Shown in pieces: positions 25,038-33,722 of a stretch of DNA of 64,000 nt. The notes under the pieces were generated by a model. It worked only from the letters and a program-made list of their open reading frames with translations. It was not told where the DNA came from and did not search any database. Location of the stretch: the NCBI GenBank assembly GCA_949948715.1, contig CATLGW010000003.1, positions 47,727 through 111,726 on the forward strand, in the 5' to 3' direction. This DNA is from an uncultured Lachnospiraceae bacterium (GTDB lineage: Bacteria > Bacillota > Clostridia > Lachnospirales > Lachnospiraceae). The translations under genes and the position numbers were made by a program. How positions within the stretch are numbered: position 1 is the first letter of the stretch; the number at the start of each line of letters is the position of its first letter.

Positions 25038-25060
25038 TCTTGTTTAACTTGTGATAAGAT
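25032..25060 (+). promoter_or_regulatory. Candidate codY promoter
   Basis: TTGTAA (25032-25037) and TAAGAT (25055-25060) with a 17-bp spacer. The -35 box overlaps the topA stop codon. Confidence 0.4.
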
Positions 25061-25114
25061 AATAATGTTTACAGTCGATGACGTTCCAGAGGTTTCAGAA
25101 ACGGAGGGACAGAT

Positions 25115-25903
25115 ATGAGCAGTGTGCAGCTATTGGATAAGACGAGGAAAATCGAAAAGCTCCTCCACAACAATAATTCCAGTAAGGTAGTGTTTAACGA
25201 TATCTGCAAGGTAATGCGCGAAATTCTGAGTTCCAATGTTCTGGTAATTAGCAGGAAGGGGAAGGTGCTGGGGGTAGACAGATTGGATGGGATTGAACCC
25301 ATCACCGAGATGATCGACGAAAATGTGGGAGGATTTATCGATCCCATGCTGAACGAACGGCTGCTGGGAGTGCTCTCCACCAAGGAGAACGTCAATCTGG
25401 AGACCCTGGGGTTTGAGGGCGAGGATATCAGGAAATTTCAGGCCATCATCACACCTATTGAAATCGCGGGGGAACGGCTGGGCACACTGTTTATCTACAA
25501 GATTGACGAGCAGTACGATATTGACGATATCATACTGTGCGAGTACGGCAGTACCGTGGTGGGGCTGGAGATGCTGCGGGCCGTCAATGAGGAGAACGCG
25601 GAGGAGAGCCGCAAACTGGCGGTGGTCAGATCGGCCATCGGCACGCTGTCCTTTTCGGAGATGGAGGCCATCACCCACATCTTTGACGAACTGGACGGTA
25701 TGGAGGGGATCCTGGTAGCCAGCAAGATTGCCGACCGTGTGGGGATTACCCGCTCCGTGATTGTTAACGCTCTGCGTAAGTTCGAGAGCGCCGGAGTCAT
25801 AGAATCGCGTTCTTCCGGCATGAAGGGAACTTACATCAAGGTGTTGAACGATGTGGTCTTTGACGAGATAGAGGAGCTGAAGCGTCAAAGGCAGCAGGAA
25901 TGA
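25115..25903 (+). CDS. codY: GTP- and branched-chain-amino-acid-sensing repressor CodY
   Basis: A 262-residue protein of standard CodY length. The N-terminal GAF domain (about 1-155) starts VQLLDKTRKIEKLLHNN and includes NVLVISRKGKVLG. A linker helix and the winged helix-turn-helix follow, with ASKIADRVGITRSVIVNALR (about 203-222) and SRSSGMKGTYIKVLN. CodY represses stationary-phase genes, including motility genes in Bacillus, while GTP and Ile/Leu/Val are plentiful. The ATG follows GGAGG. It is placed directly before the fla/che locus. Confidence 0.96.
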   Translation: MSSVQLLDKTRKIEKLLHNNNSSKVVFNDICKVMREILSSNVLVISRKGKVLGVDRLDGIEPITEMIDENVGGFIDPMLNERLLGVLSTKENVNLETLGFEGEDIRKFQAIITPIEIAGERLGTLFIYKIDEQYDIDDIILCEYGSTVVGLEMLRAVNEENAEESRKLAVVRSAIGTLSFSEMEAITHIFDELDGMEGILVASKIADRVGITRSVIVNALRKFESAGVIESRSSGMKGTYIKVLNDVVFDEIEELKRQRQQE

Positions 25904-25950
25904 GAGGAATAGAAAGCATGGATGCGTTAAAAGGATTTATTGGGGCGAGC

Positions 25951-25974
25951 AATAGGTCCTTTTTCCTATTTTTT
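25951..25974 (+). terminator. Weak terminator after codY
   Basis: AATAGG and CCTATT form a 6-bp stem with an 8-nt loop followed by TTTT. The arm and T-run overlap the CodY-box-like sequence. Confidence 0.45.
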
Positions 25975-25981
25975 GAAAATA
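25967..25981. promoter_or_regulatory. CodY-box-like sequence upstream of the fla/che promoter
   Basis: These 15 bases match the CodY consensus AATTTTCWGAAAATT at 12 positions. The box ends 12 bp before the -35 of the flgB promoter. The site is AT-rich and partly overlaps a T-run, so chance is possible. Confidence 0.4.
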
Positions 25982-25993
25982 TGCAAAAGGAGG

Positions 25994-26021
25994 TTGTCTT
26001 TTCGGCGAAATAATTTATAAT
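25994..26021 (+). promoter_or_regulatory. Sigma-A-type promoter of the fla/che operon
   Basis: TTGTCT (25994-25999) and TATAAT (26016-26021) are 16 bp apart, 77 bp before the flgB ATG. No other comparable promoter was seen within the 35-kb locus. Confidence 0.7.
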
Positions 26022-26098
26022 AGAATAGAATGGTCTAAAAGGGGTGTTTTTGTCCCGGACGGGGCCATAGGATGATTAAGGAAAGGAAAGATAAGGGT

Positions 26099-26488
26099 AT
26101 GGTTAATACGAATGCTTTTGATTACATAAACGTGCTGGACCGCGGGGCCGACGCTTCCTGGCTGCGCCACCAGGCGATCTCCAACAATCTGGCGAATGTG
26201 GATACTCCTTTCTACAAGAGACAGGATGTGGAGTTCCGCTCTGTTTTCCAGAGAGCGCTGGGAAACAGCCGATACGAGACAATGGATGCGAAGGTGGCCA
26301 AGGTCAACCTGAACGGGCTGCGGGGGAAGGTCTACACGGATTACGAGAATTTCTCCTACCGTCTGGACGGCAACAATGTGGACCCGGAGAATGAAAATAT
26401 CTATCTGGCAGAGAATCAGGTGGTATATCAGGGACTTATGACCAGCATCTCTCAGGAATTCCAGAATTTACAGACTGTGATGAAATAG
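26099..26488 (+). CDS. flgB: Flagellar basal-body rod protein FlgB
   Basis: A 129-residue proximal rod protein, assembled on the FliE/MS-ring base through the type III export gate. It carries the N-terminal rod motif ISNNLANVDTPFYKR and a C-terminal amphipathic helix (LMTSISQEFQNLQTVMK), the parts that form the coiled-coil core. I prefer ATG 26099, which matches the family's usual length; ATG 26072 is an in-frame alternative nine codons upstream with a poorer ribosome site. First gene of the fla/che operon. Confidence 0.93.
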   Translation: MVNTNAFDYINVLDRGADASWLRHQAISNNLANVDTPFYKRQDVEFRSVFQRALGNSRYETMDAKVAKVNLNGLRGKVYTDYENFSYRLDGNNVDPENENIYLAENQVVYQGLMTSISQEFQNLQTVMK

Positions 26489-26553
26489 GCTTTTGCTTTA
26501 TAATGATAGATAGTGGCAAACAGTGATAACGAAGAATGAAAGGACGAACGGCT

Positions 26554-27000
26554 ATGAGTATGTTTACTTCTTTTAACATCAATGCATCTGGTCTGACCTC
26601 CCAGAGGTACCGCATGGATGTGATCTCCGAGAATGTGGCCAATGCCAATACCACCCGCACCGAGGACGGGACTCCGTACCGCCGCAAGCTTGTGACTTTT
26701 GCGGAGAAGGGAGGCAGTTCCTTCAGTCATGTGCTGGACACGATCAATCATACTCACGGCTATACCGCCAAGGGAGTCAAGGTGGACGGTGTATACGAGG
26801 ATACCACCACGGAGATGAATATGGTGTATGACCCTTCCCATCCCGATGCGGACGAGAACGGTTATGTGTCCTATCCCAATGTCAATATGATCCAGGAAAT
26901 GACGGATTTGATAGATGCCAGCCGCGCATATGAGGCGAATTCTACGGCCTTCAACGCCAGCAAGGCCATTGCGTTGCAGGGCTTGGATCTGATTAAGTAA
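26554..27000 (+). CDS. flgC: Flagellar basal-body rod protein FlgC
   Basis: A 148-residue rod protein. The N-terminus FNINASGLTSQRYRMDVISE contains the rod/hook motif (VISENVANANT), and the C-terminal helix reads YEANSTAFNASKAIALQGLD. The start ATG 26554 has AAAGGA upstream at a fitting distance; an in-frame ATG six codons earlier overlaps that site. It lies 65 bp after flgB and is followed by fliE, the usual flgB-flgC-fliE order. Confidence 0.95.
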   Translation: MSMFTSFNINASGLTSQRYRMDVISENVANANTTRTEDGTPYRRKLVTFAEKGGSSFSHVLDTINHTHGYTAKGVKVDGVYEDTTTEMNMVYDPSHPDADENGYVSYPNVNMIQEMTDLIDASRAYEANSTAFNASKAIALQGLDLIK

Positions 27001-27057
27001 CGGCAGATATTTTTTGCATGAATTTTAAAAAGTAAATTTAAACAGGAGAGAAAGATC

Positions 27058-27393
27058 ATGGATTTAGCTGCAGTTACCGCGTTGAGCGGACTTCCGGCAG
27101 GCAGTATCAGCGACATTCCTTCCTTGACGGGCACGCTGTCCGAGAAAAAGGATACTGCCAGGGGCACAATGTTTGACGCCTTTTTACATACGGCCATCGA
27201 CAATATCAAAGCCACAAACGGTTATCTTTCGGATGCCGAGAATGAGGAAATCAAGTTTATGCTGGGCGAGACGGAGAGCACGCACGATCTGACCATCGCG
27301 CTGCAGAAAGCCTCCGTGGCCCTGCAGTATACCGTCGCCATCAGAGACAAGGTGATGGAGGCGTACAAGGAAATTATGCAGATGCAGATTTAA
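27058..27393 (+). CDS. fliE: Flagellar hook-basal body protein FliE
   Basis: A 111-residue protein that joins the MS ring to the rod. The C-terminal half is diagnostic: STHDLTIALQKASVALQYTV and RDKVMEAYKEIMQMQI. The N-terminal part (SGLPAGSISDIPSLTG) is variable in the family. Start ATG follows AGGAGAG at 8 nt. Confidence 0.93.
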   Translation: MDLAAVTALSGLPAGSISDIPSLTGTLSEKKDTARGTMFDAFLHTAIDNIKATNGYLSDAENEEIKFMLGETESTHDLTIALQKASVALQYTVAIRDKVMEAYKEIMQMQI

Positions 27394-27458
27394 GAGGGTG
27401 TTTGAGAGAATGAGAAATTTTTGTCCTACGGAAATAAAGGAATCAGGAGAAAACTATC

Positions 27459-29054
27459 ATGGCAGATAGGTTAAAAGAAATACCTGGAAGGTTACTGGCC
27501 TGGTGGGGAAGGTTCACGTCCCGGCAGAAAAGTATAATCATTGGTATTGCGGCAGTAGTGATCTTTACCTTTGCAATCATCATCTATGCGTTGTCAAAAC
27601 CTCAGTACACCCGTCTGACGAGCTGTGACAGCATTGCGGATGCGGCGAAGGTTGTGGATATTCTGGAGAGCGCGGGCATCAAGCACAGGGAGTCCTCGGA
27701 CGGCCTGCGGATTGAAGTGGAGACCAGTCAGCTTTCGGCGGCGAACATTGCCATAGGCTCCGCGGGATATGTGCCGGACGATTACAATTATGACGGCTAT
27801 ATGTCCAGCGGTTTGACTACCACGGCCACCGACAGCAGCAGGCGTTATGCCGAGTACCTCTCCAACAAGCTTTCCATAGATCTGACGAATTTTGCGTCGG
27901 TGCTGGGGGCGAAGGTACATATTGATCTTGCGGACAATGACGGCACTCTGCTGGCGCAGACCAGGGAGTCCTCCGCGTATATCCAGCTTCAGACGGACGG
28001 AAATATGTCTACGGGTCAGGCCACCAATATCGCTCAGGCGGTCAGGGTTTTTCTGGGCAACGAGACCACGGCGAATATCACCATCGTGGATCAGAACGCC
28101 AATATGCTCTTCTCCGGCGGAGACGACTACAGCGCGGCGGGAATCGCGGGCTCCATGCAGGAGCTGCAGAATCAGGCGGAAGCCATGGTGTCAAACCAGG
28201 TCAGGAATGTGATGTACAATCTTCACCTCTATGACATGGTGGAGGTGAGCAGCCATCTGCCTGTGGATTTCAACAGCTATGACAAGACCATCAAGACATA
28301 CAGCGTGGCAGAGGGCCGTGAGGAGGCTTACCTTGCCAAGCGGCAGACCTACAATGAGGAAACGGTGAACAACGGCTCCGGGGCGCCCGGCACCAGTTCC
28401 AACGACGGTACTGTGGAGGTATGGCCGGACAACAGCAACAGTCATACCACCATTTCGGAGGTGGCGGAGGATTTCCTGCCCAACGAGGAGATAGAGAATA
28501 TTCTCACCAACTCGGGAGCAATCAATTATTCGGACGCTTCCATGGGAGTGTCCCTGCTGCGTTACCGCGAGATCCGCGAGGAGGATGTGGAGCGTCGGGG
28601 CGAGTTGGAGGGAATGTCCTGGGAGGAATATAAGTTTAACAACGGCGCGGATGTCATGGTGGAGGTCCCCGAGGAGTTCTATTCTCTGGTGTCTAACGCC
28701 ACAGGTATTCCGGCAAACGCCATCACGATTGTGGCATATGAGAAGCCCGTGTTCTATGACGCGCCGGGTTCGGCCATCACTCCCACCGCGGTGGGCAGCG
28801 TGCTTCTGTTTATTGTGATACTGGCCCTGTTGGCCTTTGTGGTTCTGCGCAGCATGATCGTCAGACGCGCAGATCAGGAGGAGGAAGAAATTTCCGTGGA
28901 GGATTTGCTGCAGTCCACGCCGGAGCCGGATCTGGAGGAGATCGGAGAGGAGAGCAAATCCGAGGCCCGCAAGATTATCGAGAAATTTGTGGACGAAAAT
29001 CCGGAATCGGTTGCCATCCTTCTGCGCAATTGGCTGAACGAGGATTGGGGATAG
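27459..29054 (+). CDS. fliF: Flagellar MS-ring protein FliF
   Basis: A 531-residue membrane protein with two transmembrane helices (about 25-47 and 446-468) that bracket the periplasmic ring-building part. Motifs include YTRLTSCDSIADAAKVVDIL and the secretin-like ring domains. The cytoplasmic tail ends EKFVDENPESVAILLRNWLN, the FliG-binding segment. FliF forms the base on which the switch and the export gate assemble. RBS AGGAG precedes the ATG; 43 bp separate it from fliG. Confidence 0.96.
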   Translation: MADRLKEIPGRLLAWWGRFTSRQKSIIIGIAAVVIFTFAIIIYALSKPQYTRLTSCDSIADAAKVVDILESAGIKHRESSDGLRIEVETSQLSAANIAIGSAGYVPDDYNYDGYMSSGLTTTATDSSRRYAEYLSNKLSIDLTNFASVLGAKVHIDLADNDGTLLAQTRESSAYIQLQTDGNMSTGQATNIAQAVRVFLGNETTANITIVDQNANMLFSGGDDYSAAGIAGSMQELQNQAEAMVSNQVRNVMYNLHLYDMVEVSSHLPVDFNSYDKTIKTYSVAEGREEAYLAKRQTYNEETVNNGSGAPGTSSNDGTVEVWPDNSNSHTTISEVAEDFLPNEEIENILTNSGAINYSDASMGVSLLRYREIREEDVERRGELEGMSWEEYKFNNGADVMVEVPEEFYSLVSNATGIPANAITIVAYEKPVFYDAPGSAITPTAVGSVLLFIVILALLAFVVLRSMIVRRADQEEEEISVEDLLQSTPEPDLEEIGEESKSEARKIIEKFVDENPESVAILLRNWLNEDWG

Positions 29055-29097
29055 TCCGTCAGATGTTACATAATGCGGAGATGAGGAGGTTTTACAT

Positions 29098-30114
29098 ATG
29101 TCAAAGACGGGGGAGAAAGGGATATCCGGTCTACAGAAGGCTGCAATATTGCTGATTGTCTTAGGACCGGAAAAGTCCGCCAACATATTTAAGCATCTGA
29201 AGGAAGACGAGATCGAGGAGCTGACCTTGGAGATCGCCAACACCAGGAGCGTCACGCCCCAGGTGAAGGAGGAAGTGATCAACGAATTCTATGAGGTGTG
29301 TCTGGCTCAGCAGTATATCGCGGAGGGCGGTATCGGATATGCCAGAGAGCTTCTGGAGAAGGCTTTGGGCAACGAGAAAGCCATGGATGTCATTGGCAAG
29401 CTGACCGCATCCCTCCAGGTAAAGCCCTTCGAGTTTGTGCGTAAGACGGATGCCACTCAGTTGATCAACTTTATTCAGGATGAGCATCCTCAGACCATAG
29501 CGCTGATTCTGTCCTATCTGTCACCGGGTCAGGCCGCTCAGATTATATCGGCGCTGCCTCCCGACAGGCAGGCGGACGTGGCGAGACGTATCGCCGTCAT
29601 GGACAGAACCAGTCCCGACGTGATAAAGGAAGTGGAGAAAGTGTTGGAGTCCAAGCTGGCAAGCCTGGTGAACCAGGATTATACCATTATCGGCGGCGTA
29701 GATTCCGTGGTGGAGATCCTGAACACCGTGGACAGGGGGACGGAGAAGCATATCATGGAGACCTTGGAGATCGAGGAGCCCGAGCTGGCAGACGAGATCC
29801 GAAAGAAGATGTTTGTGTTCGAGGATGTGCTGCTCCTGGACGACAGGGCCATTCAGCGTGTGCTTCGGGACGTGGACAACAACGACCTGGCCATCGCCCT
29901 GAAGGGCGCCAACGAGCAGGTGCAGAGTGCAATCTTCAACAACCTTTCCAAGCGTTTGGCTGTAATGATCAAGGAAGATATGGAATTCATGGGTCCTGTC
30001 CGTATGAAGGACGTGGAGGAAGCACAGCAGAAGATTGTAAATATCATCCGCAAGCTGGAGGATGCAGGAGAGATTGTGATCTCCAGAGGTGGAGGTGACG
30101 AGATCGTTGTCTAG
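29098..30114 (+). CDS. fliG: Flagellar motor switch protein FliG
   Basis: A 338-residue rotor protein. The N-terminal FliF-binding domain has GLQKAAILLIVLGPEKSANI. The middle domain has the EHPQTIALIL motif and LPPDRQADVARRIAVMD. The C-terminal torque domain has VFEDVLLLDDRAIQRVLRDV, with the charged residues that meet MotA, and RMKDVEEAQQKIV. The ATG at 29098 follows AGGAGG. Its stop overlaps the start of fliH by 8 nt. Confidence 0.97.
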   Translation: MSKTGEKGISGLQKAAILLIVLGPEKSANIFKHLKEDEIEELTLEIANTRSVTPQVKEEVINEFYEVCLAQQYIAEGGIGYARELLEKALGNEKAMDVIGKLTASLQVKPFEFVRKTDATQLINFIQDEHPQTIALILSYLSPGQAAQIISALPPDRQADVARRIAVMDRTSPDVIKEVEKVLESKLASLVNQDYTIIGGVDSVVEILNTVDRGTEKHIMETLEIEEPELADEIRKKMFVFEDVLLLDDRAIQRVLRDVDNNDLAIALKGANEQVQSAIFNNLSKRLAVMIKEDMEFMGPVRMKDVEEAQQKIVNIIRKLEDAGEIVISRGGGDEIVV

Positions 30115-30949
30115 GCAGAGCCTTGTGAAGGGCTATTTTACTCAGATACAGACGGAGGAAAAGAGGGTCCTTCATACAAATGAGATTATGGAACAGCGTC
30201 TGGCAGAGCTGGCGATTTTGAATTCATCCGGGGGAGCCGATGGATTTACCGCCGGACTGCAGGCGGAAACATTGGATATGTCATCCATCTCCCCGGAACA
30301 GGAGGGAGAGAACATCATAAAGGTCTCCGAGGATATAGAGCAGATGAAGGCTCAGGCCGCTCAGGAGGCAGAGGATATGTTGACGGATGCCAGAGCCCAG
30401 GCGGAGGCCATAGTGGCGGAGGCCGGGATTCAGGCAGACAGAGAAAAGGGGCAGGTTTTGTCCCAGGCCAGGGAACAGGGATACCAGGAGGGTATGGAGA
30501 AAGCGGCCAGGGAGGCCGAACAGATCAAGGCGCAGTTTGCCCAGAGAGAGCGGGAGCTGGAGGCACAGTATCAGCAGATGATCGACGAGCTGGAGCCCAA
30601 GTTTATCGACACACTAACGGGTATATACGAGCATATCTTTCATGTGGATCTGCAGTCGCACAGGGAGATCCTGATTTATCTCATCGGGAACACCATGCGC
30701 AAGGCGGAGGGAAGCCAGGGTTTTCTGGTGCATGTGAGCAAGGAGGATTATCCTTATGTGAGTATGCAGAAGAAGCAGATTATGGCGGCTGCCGCATCTC
30801 CGGGCTGTTCCATCGAGATTGTGGAGGATATGACGCTGGCGAAGAATGCGTGCCTGATTGAGACGGAGGGCGGCATTTTCGACTGCGGTCTGGGGACGCA
30901 GCTTTCGGAGCTGAATCAGAAACTAAAGCTTCTCTCTTACGGACAGTAG
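30107..30949 (+). CDS. fliH: Flagellar export ATPase regulator FliH
   Basis: A 280-residue stator of the export ATPase. It has a long Ala/Glu/Gln-rich coiled coil (about 75-175, with QAREQGYQEGMEKAAREA, which contains the GxxxG-like family motif) and a C-terminal domain, DMTLAKNACLIETEGGIFDCG, as in FliH/YscL/V-ATPase E. I place the start at TTG 30107: GGAGGTGA lies 8 nt upstream, and the protein then begins SRQSLVKGYF. In-frame GTGs at 30089 and 30095 coincide with that ribosome site. Translation is coupled to fliG by the overlap. Confidence 0.88.
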   Translation: MSRQSLVKGYFTQIQTEEKRVLHTNEIMEQRLAELAILNSSGGADGFTAGLQAETLDMSSISPEQEGENIIKVSEDIEQMKAQAAQEAEDMLTDARAQAEAIVAEAGIQADREKGQVLSQAREQGYQEGMEKAAREAEQIKAQFAQRERELEAQYQQMIDELEPKFIDTLTGIYEHIFHVDLQSHREILIYLIGNTMRKAEGSQGFLVHVSKEDYPYVSMQKKQIMAAAASPGCSIEIVEDMTLAKNACLIETEGGIFDCGLGTQLSELNQKLKLLSYGQ

Positions 30950-30962
30950 AGAGACAGATCGG

Positions 30963-32282
30963 GTGAATAATTTGATCGGAACAGCGATTGACTTTCAAAA
31001 ATATAATATCATAAGAGAAGATACCTTCTACCGAAAGCTGGGGAAGGTTGTCAATGTGGTAGGACTGACCATTGAATCCGCGGGGCCGGACGCACGTCTG
31101 GGAGATCTGTGCAGAATACTGCCGGACGGGGAGGCTCCCATCATGGCTGAGGTGGTAGGCTTCAAGGACAAAAAAACGCTGCTGATGCCCTATGACGCGG
31201 TGGACGGCATCGGGCTCGGCTGTATCGTGGAGAATACCGGATATCCTCTGCGCGTGACGGTGAGCGACAGACTGTTGGGGCAGGCGCTGGATGGCCTGGG
31301 AAGACCCATCGACGGCACGGCGGTGGAGGGAGGAAGCTATCCGGTGGATGCTGCGCCCCCCGACCCTATGAGCAGGGCTATCATAGATCAGGTGCTGCCC
31401 CTGGGGGTGAAGGCTGTGGATGGACTGATCACGGTGGGAAAGGGACAGCGTATCGGTATTTTCGCCGGATCCGGCGTGGGAAAATCCACACTGATGGGTA
31501 TGTTCGCCCGCAACACCAAGGCCGACATCAATGTGATCGCTCTCATCGGAGAGCGCGGCAGGGAAGTGCGTGAATTTATAGAGAGAGATTTGGGAGAGGA
31601 AGGAATGAAGCGTTCGGTGGTGGTGGTGGCCACTTCCGACAGGCCGGCGCTGGAGCGCAAGATGGCCGCTAAGACGGCCACGGCTATCGCCGAGTATTTC
31701 AGGGATCAGGGCAGGGATGTGCTGCTTATGATGGACTCCCTCACGAGGTTTTCCATGGCCCAGAGAGAGATCGGCCTGGCCAGCGGCGAGCCTCCCGTGA
31801 CCAGGGGGTATCCTCCCAGTGTGTACTCCGAGATGCCAAAGCTTTTGGAGCGGGCGGGCCGGGCGGCGGTAGGGTCCATCACAGGACTGTACACGGTGCT
31901 GGTGGACGGCGACGATTTCAACGAACCCATCACGGACACGGCCAGGAGTATACTGGACGGACATATTATGCTGAACCGCAAGCTGGGGCATAAGAATCAT
32001 TACCCCGCTATCGACATATTGCAGAGCATTTCCAGATGTATGAGTCAGATTGCGGACAGGGACCACAAGCAGGCGGCAAACAAGCTGAAGAATGTGCTGG
32101 CCACCTACAGCGAGGCCGAGGATCTGATCAATATCGGGGCCTACAAGAGCGGCAGCAATCCCTCCATCGATTATGCCATTTCCAAGATTGATGCGGTGAA
32201 TGAGTTTTTGTGTCAGGACACGGAGGCCAAATTTACCTTTGAGGAGAGCGTGGAGCTGCTGGAGGGGCTTTTTGACAAATAG
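30963..32282 (+). CDS. fliI: Flagellar export ATPase FliI
   Basis: A 439-residue F1-beta-like ATPase that powers or primes export of rod, hook and filament subunits. It shows Walker A GSGVGKST (from G169), the catalytic GERGREVREFIERDLG and Walker B-type DVLLMMDSLTRF, plus GEPPVTRGYPPSVY. It starts at GTG 30963, 13 bp after fliH, with GAGAGA upstream. FliH, FliI and FliJ, encoded in a row here, form the cytoplasmic ATPase complex. Confidence 0.96.
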   Translation: MNNLIGTAIDFQKYNIIREDTFYRKLGKVVNVVGLTIESAGPDARLGDLCRILPDGEAPIMAEVVGFKDKKTLLMPYDAVDGIGLGCIVENTGYPLRVTVSDRLLGQALDGLGRPIDGTAVEGGSYPVDAAPPDPMSRAIIDQVLPLGVKAVDGLITVGKGQRIGIFAGSGVGKSTLMGMFARNTKADINVIALIGERGREVREFIERDLGEEGMKRSVVVVATSDRPALERKMAAKTATAIAEYFRDQGRDVLLMMDSLTRFSMAQREIGLASGEPPVTRGYPPSVYSEMPKLLERAGRAAVGSITGLYTVLVDGDDFNEPITDTARSILDGHIMLNRKLGHKNHYPAIDILQSISRCMSQIADRDHKQAANKLKNVLATYSEAEDLINIGAYKSGSNPSIDYAISKIDAVNEFLCQDTEAKFTFEESVELLEGLFDK

Positions 32283-32297
32283 GTAAGGTGAGGAGCA

Positions 32298-32744
32298 ATG
32301 GCAAGATTCCGATATTCTCTGCAGAGCATCCTGGATATCAAGGTGAAAATGGAGACCCAGGCGAGACAGGAGTTTTCCGCCGCCAGGGGGGCTCTGGACG
32401 ATGAGGAGGAAAAGCTGGAAGCGCTGCAGCACAGAAAAGGCTTTTATGAGTCGGAGGCGGAGCGGCTGAGAACGGGCGTCCTGGTCTTCCGGGATTTGGA
32501 GGAGAACAGAAGATCGCTCTTGGTTATGGAGAACCATATAGATACCCAGCAGGAGCAGGTCCGCAGGGCCGAGGAGAAGCTGGAGCAGGCGAGAGTAGCG
32601 CTGATGGGCGTTATGATGGAGAGAAAGACCCATGAGACGCTGCGGGATAAAGCCTTTGAGGCTTTCCTGCAGGAGGAGAACAGGGCGGAGAGCAAGGTTG
32701 TGGATGAGCTGACCAGTTACACTTACGGTCAAAAGAAAGCATAG
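32298..32744 (+). CDS. fliJ: Flagellar export chaperone/stalk protein FliJ
   Basis: A 148-residue protein that is almost wholly alpha-helical coiled coil, opening with RFRYSLQSILDIKVKMETQA, the usual FliJ start (F-x-L-x-x-x-L). FliJ is the gamma-like stalk of the FliI ring and touches FlhA. It lies between fliI (15-bp gap) and the MotE-like gene. Sequence conservation in the family is low; length, position and heptad pattern support the call. Confidence 0.88.
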   Translation: MARFRYSLQSILDIKVKMETQARQEFSAARGALDDEEEKLEALQHRKGFYESEAERLRTGVLVFRDLEENRRSLLVMENHIDTQQEQVRRAEEKLEQARVALMGVMMERKTHETLRDKAFEAFLQEENRAESKVVDELTSYTYGQKKA

Positions 32745-32757
32745 GCAGGTGGAAAAC

Positions 32758-33639
32758 GTGGCAAGGGAAAGAACGCAGGCAGAAGTCGCGACGGATACAG
32801 AAAAAAGAAAGCTGAAGGACGAGAGGCAGAAATTAAAGAGAGACCAGAAGGAACAAAAGAAAGAGGCCAAGCGCCGGGCGAGGGAGATTGCCAGGCAGGA
32901 GGAGGAGCTGGATGACGACGGCAGGGGCAGCGGCCTGGTGACCTTTCTTGCCACGGTGATCATTGTCGTATTGTGGCTGGCGGTAATCTGCATTGTGGTG
33001 AAGATGGATATCGGCGGTTTCGGCAGCACGGTGCTGGCGCCCATGCTGAAGGATGTTCCTGTGATCAACAAGATACTGCCCAAGGGCTCGGTGAGTCAGA
33101 CCACGGATCCGGGAAGCTATGGCGGGTACACCAGCCTGCAGGATGCGGTGAATCAGATCGGCCAGCTTGAGGTAGAGCTGGAGGCGGCCAGGGTTGAATC
33201 CTCAAGCAAGGATGCGTATGTGAGTCAGCTTGAGGCGGAGGTGGAGCGCCTTCAGGCCTTTGAGGAGAAACAGACAGAGCTGGAGCGCGTTATGAACGAT
33301 TTCTATAATGATGTCATATACGCGGAGAAAGGGCCGGGGCCGGAGGAGTACAGAAAGTATTACGAGGAGATCAATCCCACTACGGCGGAGTTTTTGTATA
33401 AGCAGGTTGTGGCAGGATCGGTGGAGAGCCAGAAGGTTCAGGATTTTGCGGCGGCTTATTCCAGTATGGAGCCGGCTGCTGCTGCCAAGATTTTGGAGGC
33501 CGATGCCATGACGGACAATCTGAATTTAGCGGCTCATATATTGATGGCCATCCCTTCCAAGGAGAGGGGAGCGATACTGGCGGCCATGGATCCCGAGGTG
33601 GCGGCTCGTCTGACCACCATTATGAACCCCGGGGCTTAA
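32758..33639 (+). CDS. MotE-like / MgtE-N-domain flagellar protein
   Basis: A 293-residue membrane-anchored protein. A basic, highly charged N-terminus precedes one transmembrane helix (VTFLATVIIVVLWLAVICIV, about residues 60-80), a coiled coil (LEAEVERLQAFEEKQTELER) and a C-terminal MgtE-N-like fold (AAAYSSMEPAAAAKILEADA, then KERGAILAAMDPEVAARLT). In other bacteria such proteins (MotE, YlxF-like) act as chaperones of the stator or export parts; the exact role here is inference. GTG 32758 has AGGTGG 5 nt upstream; GTG 32749 is an in-frame alternative. Confidence 0.8.
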   Translation: MARERTQAEVATDTEKRKLKDERQKLKRDQKEQKKEAKRRAREIARQEEELDDDGRGSGLVTFLATVIIVVLWLAVICIVVKMDIGGFGSTVLAPMLKDVPVINKILPKGSVSQTTDPGSYGGYTSLQDAVNQIGQLEVELEAARVESSSKDAYVSQLEAEVERLQAFEEKQTELERVMNDFYNDVIYAEKGPGPEEYRKYYEEINPTTAEFLYKQVVAGSVESQKVQDFAAAYSSMEPAAAAKILEADAMTDNLNLAAHILMAIPSKERGAILAAMDPEVAARLTTIMNPGA

Positions 33640-33722
33640 ATTTCGGGGAAATATTTCCGATATATTTTATGTACTTGAAGGTACAGAAAATATATAAATA
33701 TTAAAAAGAAAGGAGAGTGTGT

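Noticed and set aside
30780..33083. Open frame of 767 codons on the minus strand opposite fliH-fliI-fliJ
   Set aside because: It is a shadow of three clear flagellar genes, with no recognisable protein features.
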